Source of the DNA: Burkholderiaceae bacterium
GTDB lineage: Bacteria; Pseudomonadota; Gammaproteobacteria; Burkholderiales; Burkholderiaceae_B
Length of the DNA stretch: 64,000 nucleotides
NCBI GenBank assembly: GCA_017983955.1
Contig: JAGOAJ010000005.1
Coordinates: forward strand, 81,664 to 145,663
Direction of reading: 5' to 3'
In this document: positions 1 to 9,132 of the stretch, piece by piece
Position numbering within the stretch: the stretch's first letter is position 1
How the letters are laid out: each line of letters begins with the position of its first letter
Notes under the pieces: generated by a model
Databases searched by the model: none
Told to the model about the DNA's origin: nothing
Seen by the model: the letters and a program-made list of their open reading frames with translations, nothing else
Translations under genes and position numbers: made by a program

Positions 1-111
1 TATCGTCTGATCGTTGCTATTGCCTATCGCCTTGGCATCGTCTATGTAAAGTTTATCGGCACCCACGCCGAGTACGACAAGATCGACGCCGAAACTGTAG
101 AAACGGAGTAA
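1..111 (+). CDS. higB: HigB-type mRNA interferase toxin, C-terminal part (5' end outside window)
   Basis: The first 36 codons of the window are open in frame 1 and end with TAA at 109-111. The residues [20 protein letters not shown] and then THAEYDKID match the C-terminus of HigB toxins of the RelE superfamily, which cleave mRNA on the ribosome. The stop lies three bases before the ATG of the next gene, which encodes a HigA antitoxin; the toxin-first order is typical of HigBA. The N-terminal two thirds lie off the window, so it cannot be told whether the toxin is intact. Confidence 0.8.
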   Translation, partial: YRLIVAIAYRLGIVYVKFIGTHAEYDKIDAETVETE

Positions 112-114
112 CTC

Positions 115-486
115 ATGGAAATCCGCCCAATCCGTACCACGGCTGACTACAAGGCCACACTGAAACAGGTTGCTCAACTCATGGAGCAAGACCCCGAACT
201 TGGCACACCCGAAGGTGATTGTCTTGACGTACTTGTCACCTTGGTCCAGTCTTATGAGGCACGACATTACCCAATTGATCTGCCCGATCCCATTGAAGCA
301 ATCAAGTTCAGAATGGAACAAGCGGGCCTGACTGCGAAAGACCTGGAGCCAATGATAGGCCAACGCAACCGCGTTTACGAAATCCTAAATCGCAAGCGCT
401 CGTTAACGTTACCTATGATCTGGAAGTTGCATCAACAACTGGGAATTTCAGCAGAAAGCCTGATAAAGCCACCAGCGCACGCTTAA
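115..486 (+). CDS. higA: HigA-type antitoxin, XRE-family helix-turn-helix
   Basis: This 123-residue protein is the partner of the toxin gene ending three bases upstream. HigA antitoxins bind and neutralise HigB and repress their own operon through a C-terminal helix-turn-helix. Residues about 58-118 (DPIEAIKFRMEQAGLTAKDL, then a recognition-helix-like stretch with ILNRKRSLTLPMI) fit the HigA DNA-binding domain, and the N-terminal half, rich in acidic and Leu residues, is the usual toxin-binding part. The length is normal for the long HigA form. Translation is probably coupled to higB because of the very short gap. The gene ends 144 bp before the convergent end of pnp. Confidence 0.88.
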   Translation: MEIRPIRTTADYKATLKQVAQLMEQDPELGTPEGDCLDVLVTLVQSYEARHYPIDLPDPIEAIKFRMEQAGLTAKDLEPMIGQRNRVYEILNRKRSLTLPMIWKLHQQLGISAESLIKPPAHA

Positions 487-511
487 AAAACAACCACCTA
501 ACCACAAAAAA

Positions 512-583
512 GCCACCCTAATGAACTGACCCCCAAAGGTTGGATGGGTGTCCAACTTTTGGGGGTCAGTTCACTAAGGTGGC
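512..583. terminator. Hairpin terminator between convergent higA and pnp, apparently interrupted
   Basis: GCCACC at 512-517 and GGTGGC at 578-583 are perfect inverted repeats, preceded by a run of A (505-511) and followed by TTT, so they look like the stem of a bidirectional Rho-independent terminator serving higA on one strand and pnp on the other. The loop is abnormally long (60 bp) because it holds a 52-bp palindrome flanked by CTAA on both sides. Without the insert the stem-loop would be GCCACC-CTAA-GGTGGC. The full palindrome can still fold, so termination may be preserved. Confidence 0.55.
522..573. mobile_element. 52-bp palindromic remnant of insertion-sequence ends with 4-bp target duplication
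   Basis: Two 23-bp inverted arms, identical except for one base, start with TGAACTGACCCCCAAA and are separated by only six bases. They are flanked directly by CTAA at 518-521 and CTAA at 574-577. The arm sequence resembles terminal inverted repeats of IS3-family elements (IS150-like), whose insertions duplicate 3-5 bp of target. The simplest reading is an element reduced to its two ends, or a minimal MITE. The family assignment is from memory of the end sequence and is not confirmed. Confidence 0.5.
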
Positions 584-630
584 TTTCTCACTATTAGACC
601 CGCGTAACTACCGCAGGCCTAATTTACGAC

Positions 631-2790
631 TTAAGCCTCAGGAGCAACGGCTGGAGCCGCTTCTGGACCCTGAGGGCCACCCTGGGCTTCAATGCCGCCT
701 ATGGCTTTCATAGACAGACGCAAACGACCCTTGTCGTCGGCTTCTATGACCTTGATGCGCACTACCTGGCCGACTTTCAACACGTCGTTGATGTTGGCGA
801 TGCGGTAGTTGGCGATTTCGGAAATGTGCAGCAAGCCGTCGCGACCAGGCAGAACCTGAACGATGGCGCCGAAGTCCAGCAAGCGCAACACTGGGCCTTC
901 GTATTCCTGACCCACTTCTACATCGGCGGTCAGTTCTTTGATGCGGCGCTCGGCTTCGCGGGCCTTGTCCAGGTCAGCACTAGAGATGGTGATAAGGCCA
1001 TCGTCGCCAATGTCGATCTGGGTGCCGGTTTCTTCGGTCAGGGCGCGTATGGTGGCGCCGCCCTTGCCGATGACATCGCGGATTTTTTCAGGGTTGATCT
1101 TGACGGTGATCATGCGTGGAGCGAATTCGGACAGTTCGGTGCGCGAACCTTCGATAGCTTCCTTCATCTTTTCCAAGATGTGCAGGCGGCCTTCACGGGC
1201 TTGTGCCAATGCAACTTGCATGATGTCTTTGGTGATGCCCTGGATTTTGATGTCCATTTGCAAGGCGGTGATACCATTTTCAGTACCAGCCACTTTGAAG
1301 TCCATATCACCCAGGTGATCTTCGTCGCCCAAGATGTCGGTCAATACGGCGAAACGGCCACCGTCTTTGATCAGGCCCATGGCTACGCCAGCGACGTGGT
1401 CTTTAACAGGAACGCCTGCATCCATCATGGCCAGCGAACCGCCACATACGGACGCCATCGAGGACGAGCCGTTGGATTCAGTGATTTCCGACACGACACG
1501 TATGGTGTATTGGAAGTCTTCAGGTGCGGGCAGCACAGCAACCAGCGAGCGTTTGGCTAAACGGCCGTGGCCGATTTCGCGACGCTTGGTGAAACCAAAA
1601 CGGCCGGTTTCGCCGGTGGAGAATGGAGGGAAGTTGTAATGCAGCAAGAAACGATCACGGTATTCGCCCATGATGGAGTCGATGATTTGCTCGTCTTGCT
1701 TGGTGCCCAAAGTAGCTACTACGATGGCCTGAGTTTCACCACGGGTGAACAAGGCGCTACCGTGCGCGCGGGGCAGTATCCCTAAACGTACGCTGATGGG
1801 ACGCACAGTGCGGGTGTCGCGACCGTCGATACGGGGCTCGCCTGCCAGGATCTGGCTGCGCACAATGTTGGCTTCCAGGTCAAACAGCATGCTGTCAACC
1901 AGAACGCCATCAGGAGCGGCTACGCCTTGGGCTTCAGCTTGCTGGGCAAGCGCAGCTTTGACGCTGGTGTAAACATCACGCACCTGAGTTGTACGGGCTT
2001 GCTTTTCACGAGTCTGGTAAGCGGCTTGCAAACCGGTCAATGCGGCGTCGCTAACGGCAGCTACCAGGGCTTCGTTAACAGGCGCAGGCTGCCAATCCCA
2101 TTCAGGCTTGCCGGCGTCGGCAACCAGGTCGTGTATGGCGTTGATAGCGGCTTGCATTTGCTCGTGACCAAAGACCACACCACCGAGCATGATTTCTTCG
2201 GACAACTGCTGAGCTTCGGATTCCACCATAAGAACAGCGGCTTCGGTACCGGCAACCACCAGATTCAACTTCGATTCTGTCAGTTGGCTAGCTGTGGGGT
2301 TAAGTACGTATTCATTGTTGATGTAACCGACGCGCGCTGCGCCGATAGGGCCATCAAAGGGAATACCGGAAATAGCCAGTGCGGCCGACGCGCCTATCAT
2401 GGCGGGGATATCGGGATCGACTTCGGGGTTAACCGATAGTGTGTGTACGATAACCTGCACTTCGTTGTAGAAGCCCTCGGGGAACAGAGGACGAAGTGGG
2501 CGGTCGATCAAACGCGATGTCAGGGTCTCTTTTTCGGAAGGCTTGCCTTCGCGCTTGAAAAAACCACCGGGAATACGACCCGCAGCATAGGTTTTTTCAA
2601 CGTAGTCTACCGTCAAAGGGAAAAAGTCCTGACCGGCCTTAGCATTTTTGTTAGCTACAACAGTAGCCAGAATTACGGTGTCGTCAACCGAAACCAACAC
2701 AGAGCCCGAGGCCTGACGAGCAATCTCGCCAGTTTCCAGAACCACGGTGTGCTGGCCGTATTGAAACGACTTAGTCACTTTATTAAACAT
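631..2790 (-). CDS. pnp: Polyribonucleotide nucleotidyltransferase (PNPase)
   Basis: This is a phosphorolytic 3'-5' exoribonuclease, a core component of the RNA degradosome. The 719-residue length is standard. Two RNase PH domains (about 10-230 and 320-550) are followed by a KH domain with the [15 protein letters not shown] loop near 565-580 and an S1 RNA-binding domain near 620-690. The active-site region [16 protein letters not shown] in the second PH domain is intact. The ATG at 2788-2790 has AAGGA about ten bases upstream. The gene lies directly downstream of rpsO, the conserved arrangement in which PNPase represses its own mRNA after RNase III cleavage of the leader hairpin. The Ala/Pro/Gly-rich C-terminal tail is short and normal. 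Confidence 0.98.
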   Translation of the reverse strand: MFNKVTKSFQYGQHTVVLETGEIARQASGSVLVSVDDTVILATVVANKNAKAGQDFFPLTVDYVEKTYAAGRIPGGFFKREGKPSEKETLTSRLIDRPLRPLFPEGFYNEVQVIVHTLSVNPEVDPDIPAMIGASAALAISGIPFDGPIGAARVGYINNEYVLNPTASQLTESKLNLVVAGTEAAVLMVESEAQQLSEEIMLGGVVFGHEQMQAAINAIHDLVADAGKPEWDWQPAPVNEALVAAVSDAALTGLQAAYQTREKQARTTQVRDVYTSVKAALAQQAEAQGVAAPDGVLVDSMLFDLEANIVRSQILAGEPRIDGRDTRTVRPISVRLGILPRAHGSALFTRGETQAIVVATLGTKQDEQIIDSIMGEYRDRFLLHYNFPPFSTGETGRFGFTKRREIGHGRLAKRSLVAVLPAPEDFQYTIRVVSEITESNGSSSMASVCGGSLAMMDAGVPVKDHVAGVAMGLIKDGGRFAVLTDILGDEDHLGDMDFKVAGTENGITALQMDIKIQGITKDIMQVALAQAREGRLHILEKMKEAIEGSRTELSEFAPRMITVKINPEKIRDVIGKGGATIRALTEETGTQIDIGDDGLITISSADLDKAREAERRIKELTADVEVGQEYEGPVLRLLDFGAIVQVLPGRDGLLHISEIANYRIANINDVLKVGQVVRIKVIEADDKGRLRLSMKAIGGIEAQGGPQGPEAAPAVAPEA

Positions 2791-2810
2791 TGTGGAATAT
2801 CCTTACAATA

Positions 2811-2852
2811 AAAAAACCGTGGACACCACGATAATCATCGTAGTGTCCACGG
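2811..2852 (-). terminator. Rho-independent terminator / leader hairpin between rpsO and pnp
   Basis: The sequence from 2817 to 2852 forms a 16-bp stem with one mismatch around the loop AATC; the outer arm reads CCGTGGACAC. On the minus strand the stem is followed by a run of T (2811-2816), the form of an intrinsic terminator after rpsO. In enterobacteria the equivalent position has a partly read-through terminator and an RNase III-processed hairpin that allows PNPase autoregulation. The same hairpin here lies in the pnp 5' leader, 21 bases before the start codon. Confidence 0.8.
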
Positions 2853-2879
2853 TTGCATCGCGGGGAGCCAGCCCCAATA

Positions 2880-3149
2880 TCACTTACGTAGACCGAGCTT
2901 TTCGATCAGTGCGCGATAAGAGTCAAGATTGCGGCTCTTTAAGTAGTCAAGCAGTTTGCGGCGACGGCTAACCATACGCAGCAGACCACGACGCGAGTGG
3001 TGGTCTTTCATGTGGGCCTTGAAGTGGCCAGTTAATTCGTTGATGCGTGCAGTAAGCAGTGCGACCTGAACTTCAGGTGAACCAGTGTCACCTTGGGCGC
3101 GTTGGAATTCTGCAACGATATCGGATTTTTTGATGTCAGCGACGGACAT
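2880..3149 (-). CDS. rpsO: 30S ribosomal protein S15
   Basis: The 89-residue protein matches S15 throughout, with the signature stretches [19 protein letters not shown] and [21 protein letters not shown]15 binds the central domain of 16S rRNA early in assembly of the small subunit and in many bacteria represses its own translation. The gene is the first of the rpsO-pnp pair, and the spacing to pnp is filled by a terminator-like hairpin. It is divergent from the lipoprotein gene that starts at 3276. Confidence 0.98.
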   Translation of the reverse strand: MSVADIKKSDIVAEFQRAQGDTGSPEVQVALLTARINELTGHFKAHMKDHHSRRGLLRMVSRRRKLLDYLKSRNLDSYRALIEKLGLRK

Positions 3150-3275
3150 TTGAGCCTCGTAAAAACATGCGACAGGACTGAGGGGTCCTGACGTGATGGG
3201 TGGAAAGCCAAGATTATACCGGAATGCAGGGACTGAGTGTATATTTAGTTAACAACGCGTATTAAAGAGAATGCT

Positions 3276-3800
3276 ATGCAGCTAATAAATCAACTCCCCA
3301 AGAGGTTGCTACCCGCGCTGGCCATGCTGGCCTTGGCAGGCTGCACCACGATGGCCGACCTGCCAGCTGGGACGCCCCTGAACGAGATACAAGCCAAGTA
3401 TGGCCCACCCAGCACGGTCTGCCCTACCCCTGATGGCGAACAGCACCTGATCTGGTCTACCCAGCCGAATGGGCAATATGCCTGGGGCACTACGATCAAT
3501 GCCCAAGGGCAAACTGGCCCTGTCGTGCCGATACTGACTGATGCGCATTTTAGATTGCTGGCCCAAGGCACATGGACCGAAGACCAGGTGATTTGCGAAT
3601 TCGGCCAACCTGCTGAAATTAGTACAGTAGGTTTACCAGGGTCCAGCCAAAAGGTATTCAGTTATCGCTACCGGCAAAGCGGTGCGTGGAATTCCCTGAT
3701 GTACGTGTATTTTGACCGGTACAGCGGTCAGGTAACGCGCTTTCATCCCGGGCCCGACCCGATGTATGACGACAGGGACAGGCTGGGATTTTTCTTTTAA
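3276..3800 (+). CDS. Predicted outer-membrane lipoprotein of unknown function
   Basis: The 174-residue protein begins with a signal peptide and a lipobox LALAGC, placing the lipidated cysteine at residue 23. The mature part has two similar segments: GTPLNEIQAKYGPPSTVCPT near 32-51 and an EDQVICEFGQPAEI region near 107-120. Each resembles the short 'G-x-P' unit of SmpA/BamE-like folds, so it may be a two-repeat protein of that kind. An aromatic-rich segment FSYRYRQSGAWNSLMYVYFD follows. The start has GAGA nine bases upstream of the ATG. The gene ends overlapping the convergent end of pssA by four bases. Membership in the BamE superfamily is inference. Confidence 0.75.
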   Translation: MQLINQLPKRLLPALAMLALAGCTTMADLPAGTPLNEIQAKYGPPSTVCPTPDGEQHLIWSTQPNGQYAWGTTINAQGQTGPVVPILTDAHFRLLAQGTWTEDQVICEFGQPAEISTVGLPGSSQKVFSYRYRQSGAWNSLMYVYFDRYSGQVTRFHPGPDPMYDDRDRLGFFF

Positions 3801-4582
3801 CTATCTGTGCTGTCGCTAGCGCCTTCATGGCGCTGGCGGGTAAGTTGCCTGGCACGACGCACGCGCCAAACCAAAACCACCCAACCTGACAGGCCATACA
3901 CCACAAACAAGCCAAACAAGGCAATAGGCGGGTTGCTGGATACGAACACGAATACTGCCACTAGAACCAGCATGACCCAAAACGGTACGCTACGGCCTAG
4001 AGCAAAACTTTTGCCGCTATAAAACGGCGCATTCGTGACCATGGCAATGCCTGCATATACCGTAATGGCAAACGCAGCCCAGGCGATGGTGTCATCGGCC
4101 AACACCAGTTTATTATCGACCGCCAGCCAGACAAAACCAGCCACCAGCGCCGCTGCTGCCGGACTGGGCAAGCCCTGAAAGAAGCGTTTATCAACCACCG
4201 CAATATTGGTGTTGAAGCGCGCCAGGCGCAAGGCAGCGCCCACCACATAGATAAACGCCGCCAACCAACCCCAACGTCCCAACCCCTGTAGCTGCCAGAT
4301 ATACATGACCAAGGCTGGCGCCATCCCAAAGGAAATCATGTCGGACAACGAATCGTATTGTTCGCCAAACGCCGACTGGGTATTGGTCAGCCTAGCCACC
4401 CGCCCATCCATGCCATCAAACACCATGGCCAGAAAAATAGCGATGGCGGCCATTTCAAAGCGGCCATTCATGGCCTGCACTACCGCGTAGAATCCAGCGA
4501 ACAGATTGGCGGTGGTAAAGGCGTTGGGCAACAAGTATATGCTGCGCCGGCGGTGGTTTTCGTCAGGTGTAAGGTTAGGCAT
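3797..4582 (-). CDS. pssA: CDP-diacylglycerol--serine O-phosphatidyltransferase
   Basis: This membrane enzyme makes phosphatidylserine from CDP-diacylglycerol and serine, the step before phosphatidylethanolamine. The CDP-alcohol phosphotransferase signature is complete: D59-G60, A63-R64, G73, D77 and D81 in the segment VFDGMDGRVARLTNTQS and what follows. The rest is made of about seven hydrophobic segments, and the 261-residue length fits the integral-membrane (type II) subclass, not the E. coli soluble form. It lies three bases downstream of psd, the next enzyme of the pathway, so the two are cotranscribed psd-pssA. The polar C-terminus is rich in Arg. Confidence 0.95.
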   Translation of the reverse strand: MPNLTPDENHRRRSIYLLPNAFTTANLFAGFYAVVQAMNGRFEMAAIAIFLAMVFDGMDGRVARLTNTQSAFGEQYDSLSDMISFGMAPALVMYIWQLQGLGRWGWLAAFIYVVGAALRLARFNTNIAVVDKRFFQGLPSPAAAALVAGFVWLAVDNKLVLADDTIAWAAFAITVYAGIAMVTNAPFYSGKSFALGRSVPFWVMLVLVAVFVFVSSNPPIALFGLFVVYGLSGWVVLVWRVRRARQLTRQRHEGASDSTDS

Positions 4583-4585
4583 AAA

Positions 4586-5257
4586 TTAGTTGATTACTTC
4601 TGCAGTCGGTTCAGGCAGCTCGGCCAGCACCGTACTGGTAGCGCTGACCTTATCGCCTATGGCGACCCGCGGACGACTACCCAGAGGCAGGTAGACATCG
4701 ACCCGCGAACCAAAGCGGATGAATCCATAACGCTGGCCTTGATACAGCTTATCGCCTTCCTGGATGTAGCAAAGTATCCGTTTAGCGACCAAGCCAGCCA
4801 CTTGCACCGCCGTCACAACCTGCCCTTCGGGGGTACGTATAACGGTCGCGTTGCGCTCATTCTGCAACGAAGCCTTGTCCAACGCCGCGTTGAAAAACTT
4901 GCCTGGGAAATAGTTGACAGCAAGCACTGTGCCTTTGACCGGAACCCGGTTGGAATGCACGTTAAATACGTTCATGAACACGCTGATTTTAATGGCATCG
5001 CGATCCGCGTACACATCACGGACTTCTTCGACCGCAACAATACGGCCGTCAGCCGGACTAAGCACATTCAATGCGCCATCGGGCGCAACGCGGCCAGGAT
5101 CGCGGAAAAACTGCAACACAAAAACAGACAGTATCCAGAACGGTATGGATGCCAGACCGGACCAAAAGCTGACCAACAGCGAAATAAGCACGATGCCAGC
5201 CAGGAACGGCCAGCCTTCGCGCGCAATAAGGGGATGAGGATAAGATGGTTTATGCAT
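4586..5257 (-). CDS. psd: Phosphatidylserine decarboxylase proenzyme (short PSD-B/archaetidylserine type)
   Basis: This enzyme decarboxylates phosphatidylserine to phosphatidylethanolamine. It is synthesised as a proenzyme that cleaves itself to make a pyruvoyl cofactor. The 223-residue length and the cleavage site G183-S184 within [16 protein letters not shown] place it in the short subfamily, in contrast to the longer LGST-type enzyme of E. coli. Other conserved stretches are [12 protein letters not shown] (67-78) and the His region [14 protein letters not shown] (93-106). Two hydrophobic segments near 15-55 anchor it in the membrane. It forms an operon with pssA. In related genomes psd commonly lies next to ilvC; here the heme locus sits between them. 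Confidence 0.95.
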   Translation of the reverse strand: MHKPSYPHPLIAREGWPFLAGIVLISLLVSFWSGLASIPFWILSVFVLQFFRDPGRVAPDGALNVLSPADGRIVAVEEVRDVYADRDAIKISVFMNVFNVHSNRVPVKGTVLAVNYFPGKFFNAALDKASLQNERNATVIRTPEGQVVTAVQVAGLVAKRILCYIQEGDKLYQGQRYGFIRFGSRVDVYLPLGSRPRVAIGDKVSATSTVLAELPEPTAEVIN

Positions 5258-5321
5258 GATAGGACGAAGAATAACCGAAATGCGTGAAGATGTTTAATCG
5301 ATTAGACGTCTTAAATGCCCG

Positions 5322-6146
5322 CTAGCCGAACACAACCAGCGGTTTGTCGGGCTGACGTGGGTGCGCCATGACATGCACATCCACGCCATATACCTGCTTC
5401 AGGTTGGCTGACGTCAGGACACGGCTAGGCGTATCGCAGGCAAATATCTTGCCTTGCGACAGCAAAGCTATGCGATCGCTCCAGCATGCAGCTAAATTAA
5501 TATCATGCAAAATCACCAGCACACCGACGTCTTGTGTACGGGCAAGTTCACGTACGGTTTTCAGCAAACCTTGTTGATGTAGCGGATCCAGGCTAGCAGT
5601 AGGCTCATCCAGCAGTAAGTATCGCCCCGAAGGATCTGCCTGGCGTTCAGCCAAAATCTGCAGGGTCACCCGGGCAAACTGAACTCGCTGTTGTTCGCCC
5701 CCTGACAGCTCCAAATAACGACGCTGACCCAGTTCCGTAATGTCAGCCCGACTCAGCGACACATCCACCAAGCCATCCACCTGCGCAGACGATAGGCCGC
5801 CAAATGGATACGCGCCCATCGCCACCACTTCCGACACGTGCAAATCAAACGCCAACCCCGGTTTTTGAGGCAGAATGGCGCGCGACCTGGCCTGTTGCGC
5901 TGCGCTCAATGCTGACAAGGCGGTGCCATTCAAGACAACCGCATCCTGCTCGTGGACGCTGGCATCTAGTTTTAGCTCGGCCCCCAAAACACCCATTAAG
6001 GTGGATTTACCGGCGCCATTTGCACCCAGCAAACTAAGAACCTCACCTACACGTATGTCCAGAGACACGCCGCTGAGCACATCACGATGGCCGCGCTGCA
6101 CATTGATGTTGCTAGCTGTCAAGCTTTGCCCTACTAATGTATCCAT
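5322..6146 (-). CDS. hmuV: Heme ABC transporter ATP-binding protein HmuV/BhuV
   Basis: This is the ATPase of the inner-membrane heme importer. Walker A GANGAGKS is at 41-48, the ABC signature LSGGEQQ at 147-153 and Walker B YLLLDEP at 176-182, followed by the switch His in VILHDINLAACWSDR. The 274-residue length and the HmuV-like pattern QKPGLAFDLHVSEVVAMGAYP agree with the heme-type, FecE-like family. The start has a strong AAGGAAGGGG ribosome site. It is the last gene of the receptor-hmuS-hmuT-hmuU-hmuV operon, 27 bp after hmuU. Confidence 0.93.
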   Translation of the reverse strand: MDTLVGQSLTASNINVQRGHRDVLSGVSLDIRVGEVLSLLGANGAGKSTLMGVLGAELKLDASVHEQDAVVLNGTALSALSAAQQARSRAILPQKPGLAFDLHVSEVVAMGAYPFGGLSSAQVDGLVDVSLSRADITELGQRRYLELSGGEQQRVQFARVTLQILAERQADPSGRYLLLDEPTASLDPLHQQGLLKTVRELARTQDVGVLVILHDINLAACWSDRIALLSQGKIFACDTPSRVLTSANLKQVYGVDVHVMAHPRQPDKPLVVFG

Positions 6147-6173
6147 ACCCCTTCCTTGTAAATCCCAGCCTTA

Positions 6174-7184
6174 TTAGACGGGAACACTACGACCACGGCT
6201 AAGCAACCAAAAAAAGAACGGCCCACCAACCAGGCTGGTCACCAACCCTATGGGCAGCTCTGTAGGGCTGGCCACAATGCGCGCCAGCCAATCGGCCAAG
6301 GTAAGCACCAAGGCGCCAGCCAATACAGAAGCAGGCAACAGATAGCGATGGTGTGCGCCCAGCAACATGCGTATTAAATGCGGCACCACCAGCCCGATAA
6401 AGCCAATGCCACCGGTGACCGCCACCAAAGGTCCGATGATTAATGCCGTCACGACGATCAACCTGCGCCGTACTGCAACCAGTTCAAAGCCCAAATGAGC
6501 CGCTTCACGCTCACCCAGCAACAGCGCATTCAAAACGCGCCACTGACTGCATAAGTAGGTCAGCAACACCACTGTCCACGGTGCCAGCGCAAAAAATGCC
6601 GGCCAGTCCGCACCCGCCAAACTCCCCATGCTCCAGAAGGTAAGGTCACGCAACTGTGCGTCGTCAGCCAAATAAGTAAATACGCCTATGGCGCTGCCTG
6701 CGACAGTATTGATGGCTATGCCTGCTAATAACAACCCGGCGACGCCTCGATAACGGCGGCCTATGACGTAGGCCAGGTAGGTGGCCAAGACGCTGCCAAG
6801 AAAAGCCGCACTGGCAATCACGAAAAAGCCACCTGCGGTCAGGACGATGGCGCCCACTGCGCCCAAGGCTGCACCCGACGATATCCCCACCAGCCCAGGC
6901 TCGGCCAATGGGTTACGAAACAGCGCCTGCATCGTGACACCAGTGACCGCCAATGCGGCGCCGGTGATGGCGCTGAATAAAACGCGCGGCAGACGAATGT
7001 CCAATAACACCTTGTGCTGCAACATGTCTTCAGGGGCCAAATCGCCCCACAACAAATGTGGAAAGCTGCCCCAGGGAATAGACATGGCTCCGCTGGCGCT
7101 GGCGGCCAGCGCTGCCAGCGCCAGACCACAGAGCAATAAAGCCAGCACAGGCTGAGGGGCCAATTTACCGGAAAGAGTTCGCAT
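6174..7184 (-). CDS. hmuU: Heme ABC transporter permease HmuU/BhuU
   Basis: This is a FecCD-family permease of 336 residues with about ten hydrophobic segments. The family hallmarks LFRNPLAEPGLVGISSGAAL (111-130) and GGIGFIGLVVPHLIRMLLG are present; the second contains the loop that contacts the ATPase. It forms the channel that moves heme from the periplasmic HmuT to the cytoplasm. It starts 18 bp after hmuT and ends 27 bp before hmuV in the same operon. Nothing in it is unusual. Confidence 0.93.
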   Translation of the reverse strand: MRTLSGKLAPQPVLALLLCGLALAALAASASGAMSIPWGSFPHLLWGDLAPEDMLQHKVLLDIRLPRVLFSAITGAALAVTGVTMQALFRNPLAEPGLVGISSGAALGAVGAIVLTAGGFFVIASAAFLGSVLATYLAYVIGRRYRGVAGLLLAGIAINTVAGSAIGVFTYLADDAQLRDLTFWSMGSLAGADWPAFFALAPWTVVLLTYLCSQWRVLNALLLGEREAAHLGFELVAVRRRLIVVTALIIGPLVAVTGGIGFIGLVVPHLIRMLLGAHHRYLLPASVLAGALVLTLADWLARIVASPTELPIGLVTSLVGGPFFFWLLSRGRSVPV

Positions 7185-7202
7185 ACTTAGGTACCCTGCT
7201 GC

Positions 7203-8030
7203 TTATTTAGCGGCTGTTTTCAACTGGCGTACAGACTGCGCCACCCTGGGACCCAGTCCCAGGATAAGCAAGTCATCCATGGCCACAATACGCCCGGCTT
7301 GTGCCGCTGGTGTACTTCCAATGCCGGCGCTGGCCATGAAAGCATCCATACCACCACTGGCCTTGGCCGACGCATTCGTAATAATGATGAGTTCGGGCGC
7401 CAGCATGGCCAAACCTTCCGCGGACACCGGTTTATAGCCATTTTGTGTAGACAAGACGTTTTCCAAACCCGCAAGATTCAGCAGTTGAGCGGCGGCGGTA
7501 TCGTTCCCCGCCCCCAACATCGGACCCGTTCTATTGACCAAGACCAAAGCACGCCGTACCGGACTAGCAATGGCCTGCGCGGCATCGAGTTCATCCCTGA
7601 CGCGTTCGCTCAGTTGCTGACCTGCTTGAGGTACCTGCAGCGCCTGGGCAATCTGCTGAATACGCTGATATAAGGAATCTAATGATGGCTTATCAGAAAC
7701 CGTATGCACCACAACACCTAGATCCTTCAGGCGCTGCATAGTTTTAGGCGGCCCAGCATTTTCAGAGGCCAGCACCAGATCAGGGCGCTGAGCCACGACC
7801 CCTTCCAGGGATACCGAACGGTAATAACCAACACTGGGTAACAAGGTAGCCGCCTTCGGGTACAGACTAGAGCCATCATCGGCCACCAGGCGTTGGCCTC
7901 GGTCCAGGCCATAAATGATCTCTGTCACGCTACCGCCCAATGACACCACGCGCTGGGCTTCGGGCGGATTTGCGTAGGCCATGCCTGTAGCCAGCAGGCA
8001 AAGGGCCATTACATAGCGCACTGTGTTCAT
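7203..8030 (-). CDS. hmuT: Periplasmic heme-binding protein HmuT/BhuT
   Basis: This is the substrate-binding protein of the heme importer. An upstream in-frame ATG (8051) exists, but the ATG at 8028-8030 overlaps the stop of the previous gene as ATGA, the usual form of translational coupling, so 275 residues is preferred. The new N-terminus MNTVRYVMALCLLATGMAYA is a clean signal peptide. The body has the cluster A-2 binding-protein pattern: RVVSLGGSVTEIIYGL, then YYRSVSLEGVVAQRPDLVLA, where the Tyr region is the usual heme ligand in this family, and a C-terminal lobe with ELIIITNASA. The context in the operon fixes the ligand as heme. Confidence 0.92.
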   Translation of the reverse strand: MNTVRYVMALCLLATGMAYANPPEAQRVVSLGGSVTEIIYGLDRGQRLVADDGSSLYPKAATLLPSVGYYRSVSLEGVVAQRPDLVLASENAGPPKTMQRLKDLGVVVHTVSDKPSLDSLYQRIQQIAQALQVPQAGQQLSERVRDELDAAQAIASPVRRALVLVNRTGPMLGAGNDTAAAQLLNLAGLENVLSTQNGYKPVSAEGLAMLAPELIIITNASAKASGGMDAFMASAGIGSTPAAQAGRIVAMDDLLILGLGPRVAQSVRQLKTAAK

Positions 8031-9073
8031 GCCGCTAAGGGCACGGGACAATACCCCACCAACAGATCACGCCAGGCTGACAATTCAGGCACGCCAGGCT
8101 TACGCGCGCCGAAGAACTGCACGATTAAATCGCCATTCTCGGCATAACACTCCATGGAGGTGACCCAGCCATCGTCAGTGGGCTTGTTCACTATCCAGGT
8201 AGAGACAATTGCCGTGGTGTCCAGATGCAGGTTGAAATGCGGTTCCAGCACGTTAAACCAAGGCCCCATGCGCAATAGCTTTTTGATGGGGCCAGAATGT
8301 ATTTGTATCATCCCTTGATTACCCACAAAGCACATGAAGGAAATATCTTGGGCCGCTACATCCTGCAACATGCGCTCGGCCACATCGTTAGGCAGTTCCT
8401 GTGCCAGATCAGCCCCTGCATGACGCAAAGCACCCAGGCGCGACACCTTGTGTCGTTGCAGCAAACCATAGAACTGATGGGTATCTGTCATGGCCAGCCA
8501 TTCACTACGCAATAGGTCGGGCTGGTCCACCACACTGCCATCCTGTTTGATGTCTAGCGGCGTAATGGACGGCCATACAGGGGTGTCATCAGCAAACTTT
8601 TGAACCAGGGCATGGTAGGCGGACACATTGGTTTCATCCGTCACGTACACCTTGTGTATGGCCTGACCCGCGGCGTCAAAGAACTGTATGCTTAAGCGGC
8701 CGCCATCATTCACTGCCCAGGTGCTTTTCCACGTACTAAAAAACATACGCAAGTCTATGTCCGGACCCAACACGATACCCATGGTTTTACCGGCACGTAT
8801 GTCTTGGTACTCACCATGACGTTCATGTACCGCCCATTCGTTGCGTGTCAGTGCCATAACCCGGCCTAACTCCCCCAATGCCTTAAAAATCTCTTGGGCA
8901 GGTTCGCGCAATAGCGTGGACTGTATGTCCCCACAATTCGCCGCCACAAGTTCCAGTTCGGAAACGCCCATGTCTTGAGCCAGCTTACGTATACGCGCCT
9001 TGGGTTGATCGGCCTTTAGCTGGGCATAACGTTGACGCAAAACTTCAGCACGTTCATTGAATGAGGTGGTCAT
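8027..9073 (-). CDS. hmuS: Cytoplasmic heme-degrading/chaperone protein HmuS/BhuS
   Basis: This 348-residue protein belongs to the HemS/ChuS/ShuS family, which has two similar halves and handles heme inside the cell after import; several members break heme down and release iron. Family stretches include the N-terminal LRQRYAQLKADQPKARIRKL helix region, GELGRVMALTRNEWAVHERHG, and in the second half VGNQGMIQIHSGPIKKL and FNLHLDTTAIVSTWIVNKP. The ATG has AAAGGA nine bases upstream. It is the second gene of the operon, 59 bp after the receptor gene, and overlaps hmuT by four bases. Confidence 0.92.
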   Translation of the reverse strand: MTTSFNERAEVLRQRYAQLKADQPKARIRKLAQDMGVSELELVAANCGDIQSTLLREPAQEIFKALGELGRVMALTRNEWAVHERHGEYQDIRAGKTMGIVLGPDIDLRMFFSTWKSTWAVNDGGRLSIQFFDAAGQAIHKVYVTDETNVSAYHALVQKFADDTPVWPSITPLDIKQDGSVVDQPDLLRSEWLAMTDTHQFYGLLQRHKVSRLGALRHAGADLAQELPNDVAERMLQDVAAQDISFMCFVGNQGMIQIHSGPIKKLLRMGPWFNVLEPHFNLHLDTTAIVSTWIVNKPTDDGWVTSMECYAENGDLIVQFFGARKPGVPELSAWRDLLVGYCPVPLAA

Positions 9074-9132
9074 AAAAGTATTCCTTTAATAATAGAAAAA
9101 CGAATCAAAGTGATAACAATAAGTATTCGTAA

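Noticed and set aside
4358-5287. 309-codon plus-strand frame over pssA and psd
   Set aside because: It spans two unrelated, clearly real minus-strand genes in antisense and has no coding character.
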